In this document: positions 13,455 to 22,876 of the stretch, piece by piece | Position numbering within the stretch: position 1 is the first letter of the stretch | Layout of the letters: the number at the start of each line of letters is the position of its first letter | Program-made: the position numbers and the translations under genes | Assembly (NCBI RefSeq): GCF_018881715.1 | Contig: NZ_JACVPW010000001.1 | Location: 583,337 to 647,336, forward strand | DNA length: 64,000 nucleotides | Reading direction: 5' to 3' | From: Polynucleobacter parvulilacunae | GTDB lineage: Bacteria > Pseudomonadota > Gammaproteobacteria > Burkholderiales > Burkholderiaceae | Notes under the pieces: model-generated | What the model was told of the DNA's origin: nothing | What the model saw: the letters and a program-made list of their open reading frames with translations, nothing else | The model's database searches: none

Positions 13455-14242
13455 TGACTAAGCTTCTAAATCTATTAGGGGATCTTGGATTTTTTGTACG
13501 GCGCAACTTGAGCAGCCTTGGTTTAGCTGCTCGCATGTTTGCTGCAGTGATTGTTCGTTCAGGATTTTTGCTTAAAAGACCGCGCTTGGTGATTGATCAA
13601 ATTCTATTTGTTGGTAATCACTCATTTGTGATCATTGCGGTTTCAGGATTGTTTGTTGGTTTTGTTTTGGGATTACAGGGTTACTACACCTTGAATCGTT
13701 ATGGATCAGAGCAGGCACTTGGCCTGTTAGTTGCCCTCTCTTTAACTCGCGAACTTGGCCCCGTCATTACCGCTTTATTGTTTGCCGGAAGAGCCGGTAC
13801 TTCATTGACAGCAGAAATCGGTTTGATGAAAGCTGGCGAACAGCTGACTGCCATGGAGATGATGGCAGTTGATCCATTGGGCCGTGTGATTGCGCCTCGT
13901 CTTTGGGCCGGCATTATTTCTATGCCTATTCTGGCCACTATCTTTACGGCAGTAGGTGTTCTGGGAGGCTATTTGGTTGGCGTACCGCTTATTGGGGTCG
14001 ATTCTGGCGCATTCTGGTCCCAAATGCAGGGTGGGGTCGACCTATTCTCTGATATTGGCAATGGCCTAATTAAAAGCATGGTGTTTGGTGTAGCGGTAAC
14101 GTTTATTGCCCTTTATCAGGGCTATGAATCTAGGCCCACTCCAGAAGGCGTTTCGCAAGCAACCACCCGTACGGTGGTGATCTCTTCTTTATCGGTTTTA
14201 GCGTTAGATTTCTTGCTAACCGCAATGATGTTCTCAAATTAG
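13451..14242 (+). CDS. mlaE: Mla lipid transport permease
   Basis: Inner-membrane permease of the Mla complex (MlaE/YrbE family). The 263-residue protein starts with an amphipathic helix and has about five membrane segments. Family-typical runs are RELGPVITALLFAGRAGTS and AEIGLMKAGEQLTAMEMMAVDPLG, and the C-terminus GVSQATTRTVV is characteristic. The ATGA overlap with mlaF indicates coupled translation. mlaD follows 21 bases downstream. Confidence 0.96.
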   Translation: MMTKLLNLLGDLGFFVRRNLSSLGLAARMFAAVIVRSGFLLKRPRLVIDQILFVGNHSFVIIAVSGLFVGFVLGLQGYYTLNRYGSEQALGLLVALSLTRELGPVITALLFAGRAGTSLTAEIGLMKAGEQLTAMEMMAVDPLGRVIAPRLWAGIISMPILATIFTAVGVLGGYLVGVPLIGVDSGAFWSQMQGGVDLFSDIGNGLIKSMVFGVAVTFIALYQGYESRPTPEGVSQATTRTVVISSLSVLALDFLLTAMMFSN

Positions 14243-14263
14243 AAAGAATAAACTGGGGCTCTT

Positions 14264-14746
14264 ATGAGAAAAAGTGCAATTGACGTCTGGGTAGGAATTT
14301 TTGTTGCCATGGGTTTGTTGGCAGCATTATTCCTTGCACTCAAGGTTGGCAATATGAATGCAGTGTCATTCGCACCAACATACAAAATTTCTGCGCGCTT
14401 TGACAACATTGGTGGCTTGAAACCTCGCGCGCCTGTGAAAAGCGCTGGTGTAGTGGTTGGACGGATTGCCAACATCTCTTTTGATGACAAGACTTACCAA
14501 GCAACTGTTGTAATGACCATTGAAGATTCTTATAAGTTTCCGAAAGATTCTTCGGCAAAGATTTTGACATCGGGTTTATTGGGCGAGCAATATATTGGTC
14601 TTGAAGCAGGCGGCTCAGATGATATGTTGACGAATGGCGAGAAGATTTCTCAAACTCAGTCAGCCATTGTTTTAGAAAATTTGATTAGCCAATTTCTCTA
14701 TAACAAGGCAGCAGATAGCGGCCAAGATAAGGGCACGGCAAAATGA
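14264..14746 (+). CDS. mlaD: Mla MCE-domain protein
   Basis: Membrane-anchored periplasmic MCE protein that forms a hexameric ring on MlaFE and passes lipid to and from MlaC. An N-terminal anchor (about residues 8-27) is followed by a single MCE domain (YKISARFDNIGGLKPRAPVKSAGVVVGRI). The pore-lining hydrophobic region near LLGEQYIGLEAGG and the C-terminal helix NLISQFLYNKA follow. Length 160 is normal. The stop TGA overlaps the mlaA start (ATGATG). Confidence 0.96.
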   Translation: MRKSAIDVWVGIFVAMGLLAALFLALKVGNMNAVSFAPTYKISARFDNIGGLKPRAPVKSAGVVVGRIANISFDDKTYQATVVMTIEDSYKFPKDSSAKILTSGLLGEQYIGLEAGGSDDMLTNGEKISQTQSAIVLENLISQFLYNKAADSGQDKGTAK

Positions 14747-15495
14747 TGTTGATCATTCTGCGCAAAATCAAGCAGGCAGTTTTGCTGAGTTTGGTTTTTA
14801 GCATGGTCGGCTGTGCATCGATTCCTGCTGGCGCAGAGCGCTCTCCACAAGACCCTTGGGAGCCGTTTAACCGCTCGGTATTTGAATTTAACGAAGGCCT
14901 AGATGCTTATCTTTTAAAGCCAGTAGTTGCTGGTTATCGTTTTGTATTGCCTGAATTTGTGCGCGATGGAATTTACAACTTCTTTAGTAACTACAACGAT
15001 ATCTATACTGCGCTCTTTAATTTGTTACAGGGCAAGCCAGACTTTGCCTTTAATGATTTAATGCGAGTAGCGGTAAATACAACCATGGGATTGGGCGGAC
15101 TGATTGATCTGGCAACTCCTGGCGGCCTCGAAAAGCACAAAGAAGACTGGGGACAAACTTTAGGTGTTTGGGGTGTGCCTTCAGGTCCTTATGTTGTTCT
15201 CCCTTTCTTTGGTCCAAGTAACGTACGCGATACCGTTGGTACCGTGGGAGATCTAGAGTCAGATTATCTATTTAGCTTTGTGAAGAATATCGGGCTTCGC
15301 AACAGTATTACTGGCTTGCGTGTAGTCAATGCACGTAATACTTATTACGAAGCGGGTGATTTGTTGGATGGTGCCGCAATTGATAAGTACAGCTTTGTGC
15401 GTGATGCTTATATTCAGAGACGAGCCTATCAAATAAATGAGGGTCGCGATGATGAAGAGCCTCAAATGCCGGTTTATGAGAATCCATACCAATAA
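14743..15495 (+). CDS. mlaA: Outer-membrane lipoprotein MlaA (VacJ)
   Basis: Outer-membrane component that extracts mislocalised phospholipids from the outer leaflet and hands them to MlaC. The signal peptide ends in SMVGC, making Cys24 the probable lipidated residue. The family sequences DPWEPFNRSVFEFNEGLDAY, FFSNYNDIYTALFNLLQGK and TLGVWGVPSGPYVVLPFFGPS are present. Length 250 is normal. In E. coli mlaA lies apart from mlaFEDCB; here it is inserted between mlaD and mlaC, as is usual in betaproteobacteria. Two start codons in tandem (14743, 14746) are equivalent. Confidence 0.96.
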   Translation: MMLIILRKIKQAVLLSLVFSMVGCASIPAGAERSPQDPWEPFNRSVFEFNEGLDAYLLKPVVAGYRFVLPEFVRDGIYNFFSNYNDIYTALFNLLQGKPDFAFNDLMRVAVNTTMGLGGLIDLATPGGLEKHKEDWGQTLGVWGVPSGPYVVLPFFGPSNVRDTVGTVGDLESDYLFSFVKNIGLRNSITGLRVVNARNTYYEAGDLLDGAAIDKYSFVRDAYIQRRAYQINEGRDDEEPQMPVYENPYQ

Positions 15496-15504
15496 GTTAT
15501 AAAA

Positions 15505-15528
15505 AACAAGCAATAAGCAACAAGCAAT
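15505..15528. repeat. Short direct repeat between mlaA and mlaC
   Basis: AACAAGCAAT occurs twice (15505-15514 and 15519-15528) with a 14-base period. It lies in the only real gap (89 bases) inside the mla cluster. It could be replication slippage or a regulatory site; nothing in the sequence decides. Confidence 0.4.
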
Positions 15529-15584
15529 GTAGTTTGAAGTGACTAAAATGACTCTCAATTTAGATAAAGATGGTGGGCGGGAAA

Positions 15585-16226
15585 ATGAAAAGCTTTAAGC
15601 AAATCTTCGGTTTTATCTGTGCAGGCCTATTGCTCGCATCTGGAACTGTTTTGGCGCAAGTTCCCGATCAATCAACACCCCCCGATGCTTTAATTAAGAT
15701 GGTGGTTACTGAGGTCATGGCAACCGTTAAGGCTGATCCAGATATTCAAAAGGGCAATATTCCTAAGATTGTGGATTTGGTTGATAAGAAGATTGTCCCG
15801 TATACCGATATGCGTCGCACAACAGAAATGGCGATGGGCCCTAATTGGAAAAAGGCAACGCCTGAGCAGCAAGCCCAATTAACTTCTGAGTTTAAAAATT
15901 TATTGATTCGAACCTACTCTGGTGCTTTGAGCCAATTGCGTGATCAGACTGTGCAATTTAAGGCTCTGCGAGCTGCCCCGGATGATAAAGAGGTGGTGGT
16001 TAAAACGGTTGTACTTGGCCGTGGAGATCCTGTACCTTTGGACTATCGTCTTGAGAAAACAGCGAATGGTTGGAAGGTCTATGACATGAACATCATGGGT
16101 GTTTGGTTAGTTGAAGCTTATCGCAATCAATTCTCAAACCAAATTAGTCAAAATGGAATTGAAGGTTTAGTGAAGTTTTTGCAAGACCGCAATAAGCAAT
16201 TAGCTAGCGCTAAACCGGCCAATTAA
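15585..16226 (+). CDS. mlaC: Periplasmic phospholipid carrier MlaC
   Basis: Soluble periplasmic shuttle (MlaC/Ttg2D family) that carries phospholipid between MlaA and the MlaD ring. A clear signal peptide covers residues 1-24 (KQIFGFICAGLLLASGTVLA). The mature part shows the family features VDKKIVPYTDMRRTTEMAMG, FKNLLIRTYSGAL and WKVYDMNIMGVWLVEAYRNQF. I chose the ATG at 15585 rather than the in-frame ATG at 15570: it starts the signal peptide and has a purine-rich GGGCGGGAA before it. It yields 213 residues. Confidence 0.94.
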   Translation: MKSFKQIFGFICAGLLLASGTVLAQVPDQSTPPDALIKMVVTEVMATVKADPDIQKGNIPKIVDLVDKKIVPYTDMRRTTEMAMGPNWKKATPEQQAQLTSEFKNLLIRTYSGALSQLRDQTVQFKALRAAPDDKEVVVKTVVLGRGDPVPLDYRLEKTANGWKVYDMNIMGVWLVEAYRNQFSNQISQNGIEGLVKFLQDRNKQLASAKPAN

Positions 16227-16244
16227 TTGCTAAGTACACAGATC

Positions 16245-16502
16245 ATGCCTTTTCTTTTGCCAAAAAAAGTAACGCAAGAAAATGCCTTGCAATTGCAAAA
16301 AGAGGGCTTGTTAAGTAGCCCAAGCTTACGCTTGATTGATTGTTCTGAATTAAAAGACTTTGACTCCACCGTATTAACCGTTTTGCTGGCTTGGCAAAAA
16401 AAGCTTGTGGCTGAGGGGCAATCAATTTCGATTGAGCATGCCCCAGAAAAGCTAAAAGTCCTGGCTGGTGTTTATGGTGTTGCTGCACTGTTGGGTATGT
16501 GA
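16245..16502 (+). CDS. mlaB: STAS-domain protein MlaB
   Basis: Small cytoplasmic STAS protein that binds MlaF and stabilises the transporter. The 85-residue frame has the SpoIIAA-like pattern LRLIDCSELKDFDSTVLTVL, with the conserved D-S/T pair, and SISIEHAPEKLKVLAGVYGV. A TTG at 16227 could extend it by six residues; I prefer the ATG at 16245. It closes the mla set, and its TGA overlaps the next start by one base. Identity is by fold pattern and position; overall similarity to MlaB is modest, as usual for this family. Confidence 0.85.
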   Translation: MPFLLPKKVTQENALQLQKEGLLSSPSLRLIDCSELKDFDSTVLTVLLAWQKKLVAEGQSISIEHAPEKLKVLAGVYGVAALLGM

Positions 16503-17260
16503 TGGCGATGCACCCTGCAATATCTATTCAAAATATATCTAAGCAGTATGGGGCTCTTCAAGCATTAGATGATGTGTCACTGACTATTGAGCCGGGCGAG
16601 TTCTTTGGCCTATTGGGTCCGAACGGCGCAGGTAAAACAACATTAATTTCTATTTTGGCTGGCTTAGTAACGCCTAGCCATGGTCATGCGGCGATTATGG
16701 GTGCTGATGTGCAGAAGGGTTTTCGTGAAGCGCGTCGTATGCTTGGCGTAGTCCCACAAGAGCTGGTCTTTGATCCATTTTTTACTGTGCGTGAGACTTT
16801 ACGATTTCAATCCGGTTATTTTGGAATTAAAAATAACGATGCTTGGATTGACGAGATCATGGCCAATCTTGATCTCACCTCTAAGGCGGATAGCAATATG
16901 CGCTCTTTGTCTGGCGGCATGAAGCGTCGAGTGCTTGTAGCTCAGGCTTTAGTGCATAGACCACCAGTCATTATTTTGGATGAGCCTACTGCTGGAGTGG
17001 ACGTTGAGTTACGTCAATCCCTATGGCAATTTATTAGTCGTCTCAATCAAGACGGCCACACGATTGTTTTGACTACACATTACTTGGAAGAGGCGGAAGC
17101 TTTGTGCCAACGCATTGCCATGCTCAAGCAAGGCAGAATTGTGGCCTTAGATACCACTGCTAATTTGTTAAGTCGTTATGGATCCGTCAAAAAAGATGGT
17201 GAAGGTAAAACAGATCTAGAAGAAGTCTTTGTCAATATTATGTCCGGAGGCGCTCTATGA
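16502..17260 (+). CDS. yadG: ABC-2 exporter ATPase (YadG-like)
   Basis: ATPase of an ABC-2 type export pair. Walker A is GPNGAGKTT, the signature is LSGGMKRRVLVAQALV, Walker B is VIILDEPTAGVD and the H-loop is VLTTHYLEEAE. The C-terminal segment DLEEVFVNIM is typical of the DrrA/YadG group. The ATG at 16502 shares one base with the mlaB stop; a GTG at 16499 is possible. The gene overlaps its permease by 4 bases. Its substrate is unknown. Position between mlaB and ibaG suggests an envelope role, but that is inference only. Confidence 0.85.
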   Translation: MAMHPAISIQNISKQYGALQALDDVSLTIEPGEFFGLLGPNGAGKTTLISILAGLVTPSHGHAAIMGADVQKGFREARRMLGVVPQELVFDPFFTVRETLRFQSGYFGIKNNDAWIDEIMANLDLTSKADSNMRSLSGGMKRRVLVAQALVHRPPVIILDEPTAGVDVELRQSLWQFISRLNQDGHTIVLTTHYLEEAEALCQRIAMLKQGRIVALDTTANLLSRYGSVKKDGEGKTDLEEVFVNIMSGGAL

Positions 17261-18045
17261 AACACGGACTCAATAGGCCTGCATTGGAATATGGCAGCGG
17301 CTTCCCAACGCTATTATTTAAAGAGGTCAAGCGCTTTTATAAAGTTGCTTTCCAGACAGTAGCTGCCCCAGTTCTGACGGCTGTGCTGTATCTCATGATC
17401 TTTGGGCACGTGCTTGAAGGCAGGGAAGTTTATGGCCGCCTAAGTTACACCGCCTTTTTAATCCCGGGCCTAGTGATGATGAGTGTTTTGCAAAATGCTT
17501 TTGCAAATACATCTTCTTCTTTAATTCAGTCAAAAGTTACAGGCAACTTAGTCTTTGTTTTATTAGCCCCATTGAGTCACTTGGAGTTTTATGCTGCCTA
17601 TATCTTGGCTGCAGTATTTCGTGGCATTGTGGTGGGGCTGGGTGTGTTGTTAATTACCATCTGGTTTGCAACACCTACCCTGGAATATCCATTGTGGATT
17701 TTGACCTTTGCCTTCTTGGGCGCAGCAATCTTAGGAAGTCTTGGTTTGATAGCTGGTATCTGGGCTGATAAATATGACCAGTTAGCCGCCTTTCAGAACT
17801 TCATCATCATGCCGGCAACCATGTTGTCAGGCGTTTTTTATTCGATTCATTCTTTACCTCCGGCATGGCAAGTGGTATCTCATTTCAATCCATTCTTTTA
17901 TATGATTGACGGCTTCCGGTATGGCTTTTTTGGAGTTTCGGATAACTCTCCTTGGAGCAGCCTAGCGATTGTGTTCTGCTTCTTTGTGGTGGTATCGGCA
18001 ATTGCTTTGCGTCTGCTACAAAAGGGCTATAAGCTCCGTTATTAA
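17257..18045 (+). CDS. yadH: ABC-2 exporter permease (YadH-like)
   Basis: Inner-membrane half of the ABC-2 exporter, 262 residues with six predicted membrane segments. The ABC-2 signature is seen in the conserved run TMLSGVFYSIHSLPPAWQVV followed by FNPFFYMIDGFRYGFFG. Translation is coupled to the ATPase gene by an ATGA overlap. The pair forms a likely homodimeric transporter. No periplasmic or outer-membrane partner is encoded next to it. Confidence 0.88.
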   Translation: MKHGLNRPALEYGSGFPTLLFKEVKRFYKVAFQTVAAPVLTAVLYLMIFGHVLEGREVYGRLSYTAFLIPGLVMMSVLQNAFANTSSSLIQSKVTGNLVFVLLAPLSHLEFYAAYILAAVFRGIVVGLGVLLITIWFATPTLEYPLWILTFAFLGAAILGSLGLIAGIWADKYDQLAAFQNFIIMPATMLSGVFYSIHSLPPAWQVVSHFNPFFYMIDGFRYGFFGVSDNSPWSSLAIVFCFFVVVSAIALRLLQKGYKLRY

Positions 18046-18074
18046 TTATTGACATCCTGGTTTTAGGAAAAGAA

Positions 18075-18323
18075 ATGCTACCCACACCCGAACAGATTGA
18101 AGGCTATATCAAGCAAGGTATTCAGTGCACCCATATACAAGTAGAGGGTGATGGCCAGCATTTTTTTGCAACCATTGTGAGCCCTGATTTTGAGGGTAAG
18201 CGTTTAGTGCAGCGTCATCAATTAGTTTATGGCGCAATGGGTGATCGCATGAAAGCAGAAGTGCATGCTTTATCTATCAAGGCGTTTACACCTGAAGAGT
18301 TTGCGCAAAATTCAGCGGCATAA
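18075..18323 (+). CDS. ibaG: BolA-family protein IbaG
   Basis: Small BolA/YrbA protein (82 residues), a class that binds 2Fe-2S clusters together with monothiol glutaredoxin. The conserved helix-turn region VEGDGQHFFATIVSPDFEGK and the RHQLVYGAMGDRM segment with the invariant His are present. AGGAAAAG precedes the ATG. In E. coli ibaG sits between mlaB and murA; the same order holds here apart from the inserted ABC pair. The monothiol glutaredoxin at 48282-48590 is a plausible partner. Confidence 0.93.
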   Translation: MLPTPEQIEGYIKQGIQCTHIQVEGDGQHFFATIVSPDFEGKRLVQRHQLVYGAMGDRMKAEVHALSIKAFTPEEFAQNSAA

Positions 18324-18386
18324 AAATTACATCATTGCGCATTACGAATTGAATATTAATAAATAAGTTTTTACTGGAATCGTTTC

Positions 18387-19661
18387 ATGGATAAATTACG
18401 AATGGTTGGCGGAACACCTCTCAAGGGAGAGGTAGTGATTGCTGGCGCTAAAAATGCCGCATTGCCGATTTTGTGTGCCTGTCTATTGACCGATCAACCG
18501 GTTGTTTTACGCAATGTTCCTGACTTGCAGGATGTGCGCACCATGCTCAAGCTTTTGCAAGAGATTGGTGTAACGGTAGATTTTCCAAATGCTGGCAATC
18601 GTAGCCACATGATTTTGAATGCAGCAGTCATTAAAAGTTCTGAAGCTACCTATGAAATGGTGAAGACCATGCGTGCTTCTATTTTGGTGCTTGGCCCCCT
18701 CTTGGCAAGAATGCATAGTGCCAAAGTGTCATTACCAGGTGGCTGCGCTATTGGCGCACGCCCAGTAGATCAGCATATCAAGGGTCTTAAGGCGATGGGT
18801 GCAAGTATCAAGATCAAGAGCGGCTATATCCAAGCTGAAACAAAGCCGCAGTCAGATCGCTTAAAAGGCGCCTCGATATTGACCGACATGATTACTGTGA
18901 CTGGTACCGAAAATTTATTAATGGCCGCAACTTTAGCGTCGGGTACAACGGTTTTAGAAAATGCAGCACGCGAGCCTGAGGTTGGCGACTTGGCTGAGTT
19001 ATTAGTAAAGATGGGCGCGAAGATTTCAGGGATTGGCAGTGACCGTTTGGTTATTGAGGGTGTTGAAAAACTTCACGGCGCAGAGCATTCAGTGATTCCA
19101 GATCGTATTGAGGCAGGTACATTCTTGTGTGCCGTAGCGGCAACTGGTGGTGAAATTACAGTCAAACACTGTCGCCCTGACACTTTAGACGCAGTGATCG
19201 TGAAACTAAAAGAAGCCGGTCTACAAATGGAGATTGGCCCCGATTGGATTAAGGCTTCGATGCATGGTCGTCCTAAAGCCGTCAATTTCCGCACTTCTGA
19301 ATACCCGGCTTTCCCGACCGACATGCAAGCGCAGTTGATGACGGTGAATACAGTTGCATCAGGTACCTCCACTATTACGGAAACGATTTTTGAGAATCGC
19401 TTCATGCACGTACAAGAGCTCAATCGTTTAGGTGCTGATATAGCCATTGAAGGCAACACTGCAATTTCCCAGGGAGTAGAAAAGCTTTCGGGCGCAATTG
19501 TGATGGCTACAGATCTGCGGGCTTCAGCTAGTTTGGTAATTGCTGGGTTGGCTGCCCAGGGTGAAACCCAGGTAGACCGCATTTATCACTTGGATCGTGG
19601 CTATGACCGCATGGAGCATAAGTTAACCCTCTTGGGTGCCAATATTGAGCGCGTTAAGTAA
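18387..19661 (+). CDS. murA: UDP-N-acetylglucosamine 1-carboxyvinyltransferase
   Basis: First committed step of peptidoglycan synthesis: transfers enolpyruvate from PEP to UDP-GlcNAc. The 424-residue protein starts [20 protein letters not shown]. The catalytic Cys120 is in [16 protein letters not shown], the loop targeted by fosfomycin. Further family segments are [17 protein letters not shown] [32 protein letters not shown] and [15 protein letters not shown]. hisG follows 20 bases later, so murA and the first his genes probably share a transcript. Confidence 0.98.
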   Translation: MDKLRMVGGTPLKGEVVIAGAKNAALPILCACLLTDQPVVLRNVPDLQDVRTMLKLLQEIGVTVDFPNAGNRSHMILNAAVIKSSEATYEMVKTMRASILVLGPLLARMHSAKVSLPGGCAIGARPVDQHIKGLKAMGASIKIKSGYIQAETKPQSDRLKGASILTDMITVTGTENLLMAATLASGTTVLENAAREPEVGDLAELLVKMGAKISGIGSDRLVIEGVEKLHGAEHSVIPDRIEAGTFLCAVAATGGEITVKHCRPDTLDAVIVKLKEAGLQMEIGPDWIKASMHGRPKAVNFRTSEYPAFPTDMQAQLMTVNTVASGTSTITETIFENRFMHVQELNRLGADIAIEGNTAISQGVEKLSGAIVMATDLRASASLVIAGLAAQGETQVDRIYHLDRGYDRMEHKLTLLGANIERVK

Positions 19662-19681
19662 GGCTGATGGATAATTAGTCC

Positions 19682-20308
19682 ATGAAATTGACTTTAGCGC
19701 TCTCCAAAGGGCGCATCTTCGAAGAAACAGCAGAGATCTTATCTAAGGTCGGCATTGTGCCGCTGGAGGATCCTGAGAAGTCGCGCAAGCTCATTATTGA
19801 GACTACCAATCCAGATGTTCGTTTAATTATTGTTCGCGCTTCAGATGTGCCAACGTATGTGCAATTTGGCGGCGCAGACTTTGGTGTAGCTGGATTAGAT
19901 GTTCTGATGGAAAAAGGCGCCGATGGTTTGTATGTGCCTTATGACTTAGATATTGCTAAGTGTCGTATGTCTGTTGCTGTGCGCGAGGGATTTGATTACG
20001 CTGCGGCGGTGAAGCAAGGCTCTCGATTAAAAGTAGCCACCAAGTATGTCAATTGCGCACGCGAGCACTTTGCGAATAAAGGCGTACATATCGATACGAT
20101 TCAGCTCTACGGATCGATGGAGCTTGCCCCTTTAGTGGGTTTAGCTGACGCTATTGTGGATTTGGTTTCTACTGGCAACACTTTGAAAGCCAATGGTTTG
20201 GTCGAAGTTGAACCAATTGCCGATATCAGTGCACGTTTGGTAGTCAACCAAGCTTCGTACAAGCGCAAGCGTGCACAGTTGCAACCCATTTTTGAACTAC
20301 TGAAGTAA
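19682..20308 (+). CDS. hisG: ATP phosphoribosyltransferase, short form
   Basis: First enzyme of histidine synthesis: condenses ATP with PRPP. At 208 residues it is the short HisG(S) type, lacking the C-terminal regulatory domain. It shows [45 protein letters not shown] and the PRPP-binding run [18 protein letters not shown]. Short HisG works as a hetero-octamer with HisZ, which carries feedback regulation; no hisZ lies in this window, so one is expected elsewhere. It follows murA by 20 bases. Confidence 0.97.
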   Translation: MKLTLALSKGRIFEETAEILSKVGIVPLEDPEKSRKLIIETTNPDVRLIIVRASDVPTYVQFGGADFGVAGLDVLMEKGADGLYVPYDLDIAKCRMSVAVREGFDYAAAVKQGSRLKVATKYVNCAREHFANKGVHIDTIQLYGSMELAPLVGLADAIVDLVSTGNTLKANGLVEVEPIADISARLVVNQASYKRKRAQLQPIFELLK

Positions 20309-20334
20309 TCAGTAGCCACCAAGAGGTCGCATAC

Positions 20335-21657
20335 ATGCCTTCAACAATCAACGTTAAACGCCTTAATAGCAAGGATGCAGGCTTTAGAGAAATCCTGCTG
20401 TCTAGTCTTTCCTTGCCGTCGGCTGATGATGAGGCGATAGATGCTGCGGTAGTCAAGATTCTGGCGGCCGTTAAAGATCAGGGTGATGAAGCGGTTTTGG
20501 GTTTTACAAAACAGTTCGATCGTTTAAATGTTGCTAGCGTTTCTGAATTAGAAGTACCTCGCAAAGACTTAGAGCGGGCTTATCAATCTTTATCTGCTGA
20601 GCAAAAAAATGCTTTGGATGTTGCTGCGCAAAGAGTGCGCGCCTATCACGAGCATCAAAAGATTGAGGCGGGCTGTCATTCTTGGGAATATGAAGAAAAA
20701 GATGGCACACGCTTAGGTCAAAAAGTTACTCCATTAGATCGTGTTGGTATTTATGTGCCCGGAGGTAAGGCGGCTTACCCATCTTCAGTATTGATGAATG
20801 CGATTCCTGCAAAAGTAGCGGGTGTTGCCGAGGTTGTTATGGTGGTTCCTACTCCCGACGGTGCGCGCAACCCTTTAGTGCTAGCAGCAGCTTACCTTGC
20901 TGGTGTTGATCGTGTCTTTACGATCGGCGGTGCCCAGGCTGTTGGCGCTTTAGCTTACGGTACCAAAACCATTCCTTCGGTCGACAAAATTGTTGGACCA
21001 GGCAATGCTTATGTAGCCGCGGCTAAGCGAAGAGTATTTGGCATTGTGGGTATCGATATGATCGCAGGCCCATCTGAAATCCTGGTGCTCTGTGATGGAT
21101 CTACAAACCCTGATTGGGTCGCAATGGATTTGTTCTCTCAGGCTGAGCATGATGAGCAAGCGCAATCGATCTTGTTGTGTCCAGATGCTGCATACATCGA
21201 GCAAGTCCAAGCAAGCATTAATAAGCTTCTCCCGGAAATGCCAAGAGCTAAAGTGATTGAAGCTTCCCTCACCAATCGCGCCTTGTTGATTCAGGTTAAG
21301 GATATGGCAGAGGCTTGTGCAATTGCCAATGCGATCGCTGCTGAGCACTTAGAGATTTGCACTGTGGATCCCCGTAAATGGGCAGAGCAAATTCGTCATG
21401 CGGGTGCTATCTTCATGGGCAACTACACCAGTGAATCCCTAGGCGACTATTGCGCTGGACCCAATCATGTATTGCCTACTGCACGTACAGCACGCTTCTC
21501 TTCACCTTTGGGCGTGTATGACTTCATTAAGCGTTCCAGCATGATTGAAGTTAGTGAGGCGGGCGCCCAAACCTTAGGTGCTGTGGCCAGTACCTTGGCT
21601 CATGGTGAGGGTTTGCAAGCTCATGCTCGTGCAGCTGAGATGCGACTCAAAAAGTAA
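20335..21657 (+). CDS. hisD: Histidinol dehydrogenase
   Basis: Zinc enzyme that oxidises L-histidinol twice to histidine, the last two steps of the pathway. Length 440 is normal. Family motifs include ERVGVYVPGGKA-like [64 protein letters not shown] with zinc and catalytic ligands, and AEHLEIC followed by [18 protein letters not shown] lies upstream of the ATG. It is the last plus-strand gene before the reversed hisC. Confidence 0.98.
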   Translation: MPSTINVKRLNSKDAGFREILLSSLSLPSADDEAIDAAVVKILAAVKDQGDEAVLGFTKQFDRLNVASVSELEVPRKDLERAYQSLSAEQKNALDVAAQRVRAYHEHQKIEAGCHSWEYEEKDGTRLGQKVTPLDRVGIYVPGGKAAYPSSVLMNAIPAKVAGVAEVVMVVPTPDGARNPLVLAAAYLAGVDRVFTIGGAQAVGALAYGTKTIPSVDKIVGPGNAYVAAAKRRVFGIVGIDMIAGPSEILVLCDGSTNPDWVAMDLFSQAEHDEQAQSILLCPDAAYIEQVQASINKLLPEMPRAKVIEASLTNRALLIQVKDMAEACAIANAIAAEHLEICTVDPRKWAEQIRHAGAIFMGNYTSESLGDYCAGPNHVLPTARTARFSSPLGVYDFIKRSSMIEVSEAGAQTLGAVASTLAHGEGLQAHARAAEMRLKK

Positions 21658-21679
21658 GCGCGAAATAAACCTGCGCTTA
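21655..21679. terminator. Weak hairpin between convergent hisD and hisC
   Basis: TAAGCGC (21655-21661, including the hisD stop) pairs with GCGCTTA (21673-21679) over an 11-base loop. A T-rich but interrupted stretch follows. It lies between two converging genes and may reduce read-through both ways; the lack of a proper T-run keeps confidence low. Confidence 0.35.
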
Positions 21680-21692
21680 TTGATTTAAAAAC

Positions 21693-22760
21693 TTAACTCA
21701 GTATTTCTTTTAAAGCGACGACGAGTTCGTCGCTTTGTTCATCTGTGCCAATCGTAATGCGTAAGAATTCATCTATTCGCGCAGATTTAAAGTGGCGCAC
21801 GATGATGCCTCTGTCACGCAAGGCTTGATACAGCTTCACGCCTGCATGCTTAGGGTGACGGGTGAAAATAAAGTTTGCAGTTGACGGTAGCGTTTCAAAT
21901 CCCAGGGCATTGAGTTGCTCAACTAACTTGCTTCGTGTTTGGATGACCTTGGCACAAGTTTCCTCAAGATGTGCTTGATCTTCAATGGCCGCAATGGCAC
22001 CCGCTTGAGCAAGGCGGCCTAGTGGATAAGAGTTAAAGCTATTTTTGACTCGCTCTAATCCTTCAATTAAATCTGGATGACCAACCGCAAAGCCAACGCG
22101 CAGACCCGCTAGGGCGCGAGATTTGGAGAGTGTGTGAACAACTAGAAGATTTTCTGGGCAGCCCTTGCCACTTAATAACGGAATGCAAGATTCAGTTCCG
22201 TAATCGACGTAGGCTTCATCAATAACTAATACTGAATCTTTGTTGCGCGATAGTAAGACTTCGATTTCTGAACGAGGTATAGATCTGCCGGTTGGAGCAT
22301 TCGGGTTGGGAAAAATAATTCCGCCGTTCGGAGTTTTGTAATCAGCAGTGTTGATCTCAAACTTTTCACCCAAGGGAATCGTTTGGTAATCAATGCCAAA
22401 AAGTTTGCAATAAACAGGATAGAAGCTGTAAGTAATGTCCGGAAAATGAACCGGCTTGCTTTGTTTGAGGAGTCCAGCAAATACGTGAGCCAAAACTTCA
22501 TCTGAGCCGTTGCCCAAGAAGACTTGTTTTGGATCTAGGCCATGCAATTTGGCAATCGCTTTTTTGAGGGCCGCACCTTCTGGATCGGGATAAAGACGCA
22601 AATCTGCCGTATTTTGACTTTCGATTGCTGTGAGTGCCTTTGGCGATGGACCATAAGGGCTCTCATTGGTATTGAGTTTGACCAGCCGCTCCATTTGCGG
22701 TTGCTCCCCTGGAACGTAAGGGGTTAAGGCTTGGACAACAGGGCTCCAAAAACGGCTCAT
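21693..22760 (-). CDS. hisC: Histidinol-phosphate aminotransferase (reversed in the his cluster)
   Basis: PLP enzyme that converts imidazole acetol phosphate to histidinol phosphate. Residues include [18 protein letters not shown] at the N-terminus, GNGSDEV, the cofactor-binding [19 protein letters not shown] and the Schiff-base Lys in [15 protein letters not shown]; the C-terminal Arg is in LRITIGT. I use the ATG at 22760 (355 residues); a GTG at 22784 would add eight residues. The gene is on the minus strand while hisG-D and hisB-H-A-F-I-E are on the plus strand, so it needs its own promoter in the 116-base gap before hisB and cannot be part of the his operon mRNA. The frame is intact. Confidence 0.95.
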   Translation of the reverse strand: MSRFWSPVVQALTPYVPGEQPQMERLVKLNTNESPYGPSPKALTAIESQNTADLRLYPDPEGAALKKAIAKLHGLDPKQVFLGNGSDEVLAHVFAGLLKQSKPVHFPDITYSFYPVYCKLFGIDYQTIPLGEKFEINTADYKTPNGGIIFPNPNAPTGRSIPRSEIEVLLSRNKDSVLVIDEAYVDYGTESCIPLLSGKGCPENLLVVHTLSKSRALAGLRVGFAVGHPDLIEGLERVKNSFNSYPLGRLAQAGAIAAIEDQAHLEETCAKVIQTRSKLVEQLNALGFETLPSTANFIFTRHPKHAGVKLYQALRDRGIIVRHFKSARIDEFLRITIGTDEQSDELVVALKEILS

Positions 22761-22876
22761 GAGGGTTCTCAGGTCAAAAATCACGATGAAAGTGCTGCAC
22801 TAACGGTATTTAATTCTCTACTAGGAATGATATTATGAGGCTTCAATCAACACTTCGCCTCGCGGCGCAATGAAGC

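Noticed and set aside
19073..19582. Antisense frame of 169 codons inside murA
   Set aside because: Shadow of the murA reading frame; low-complexity Ser/Ala/Ile composition and no neighbour context.
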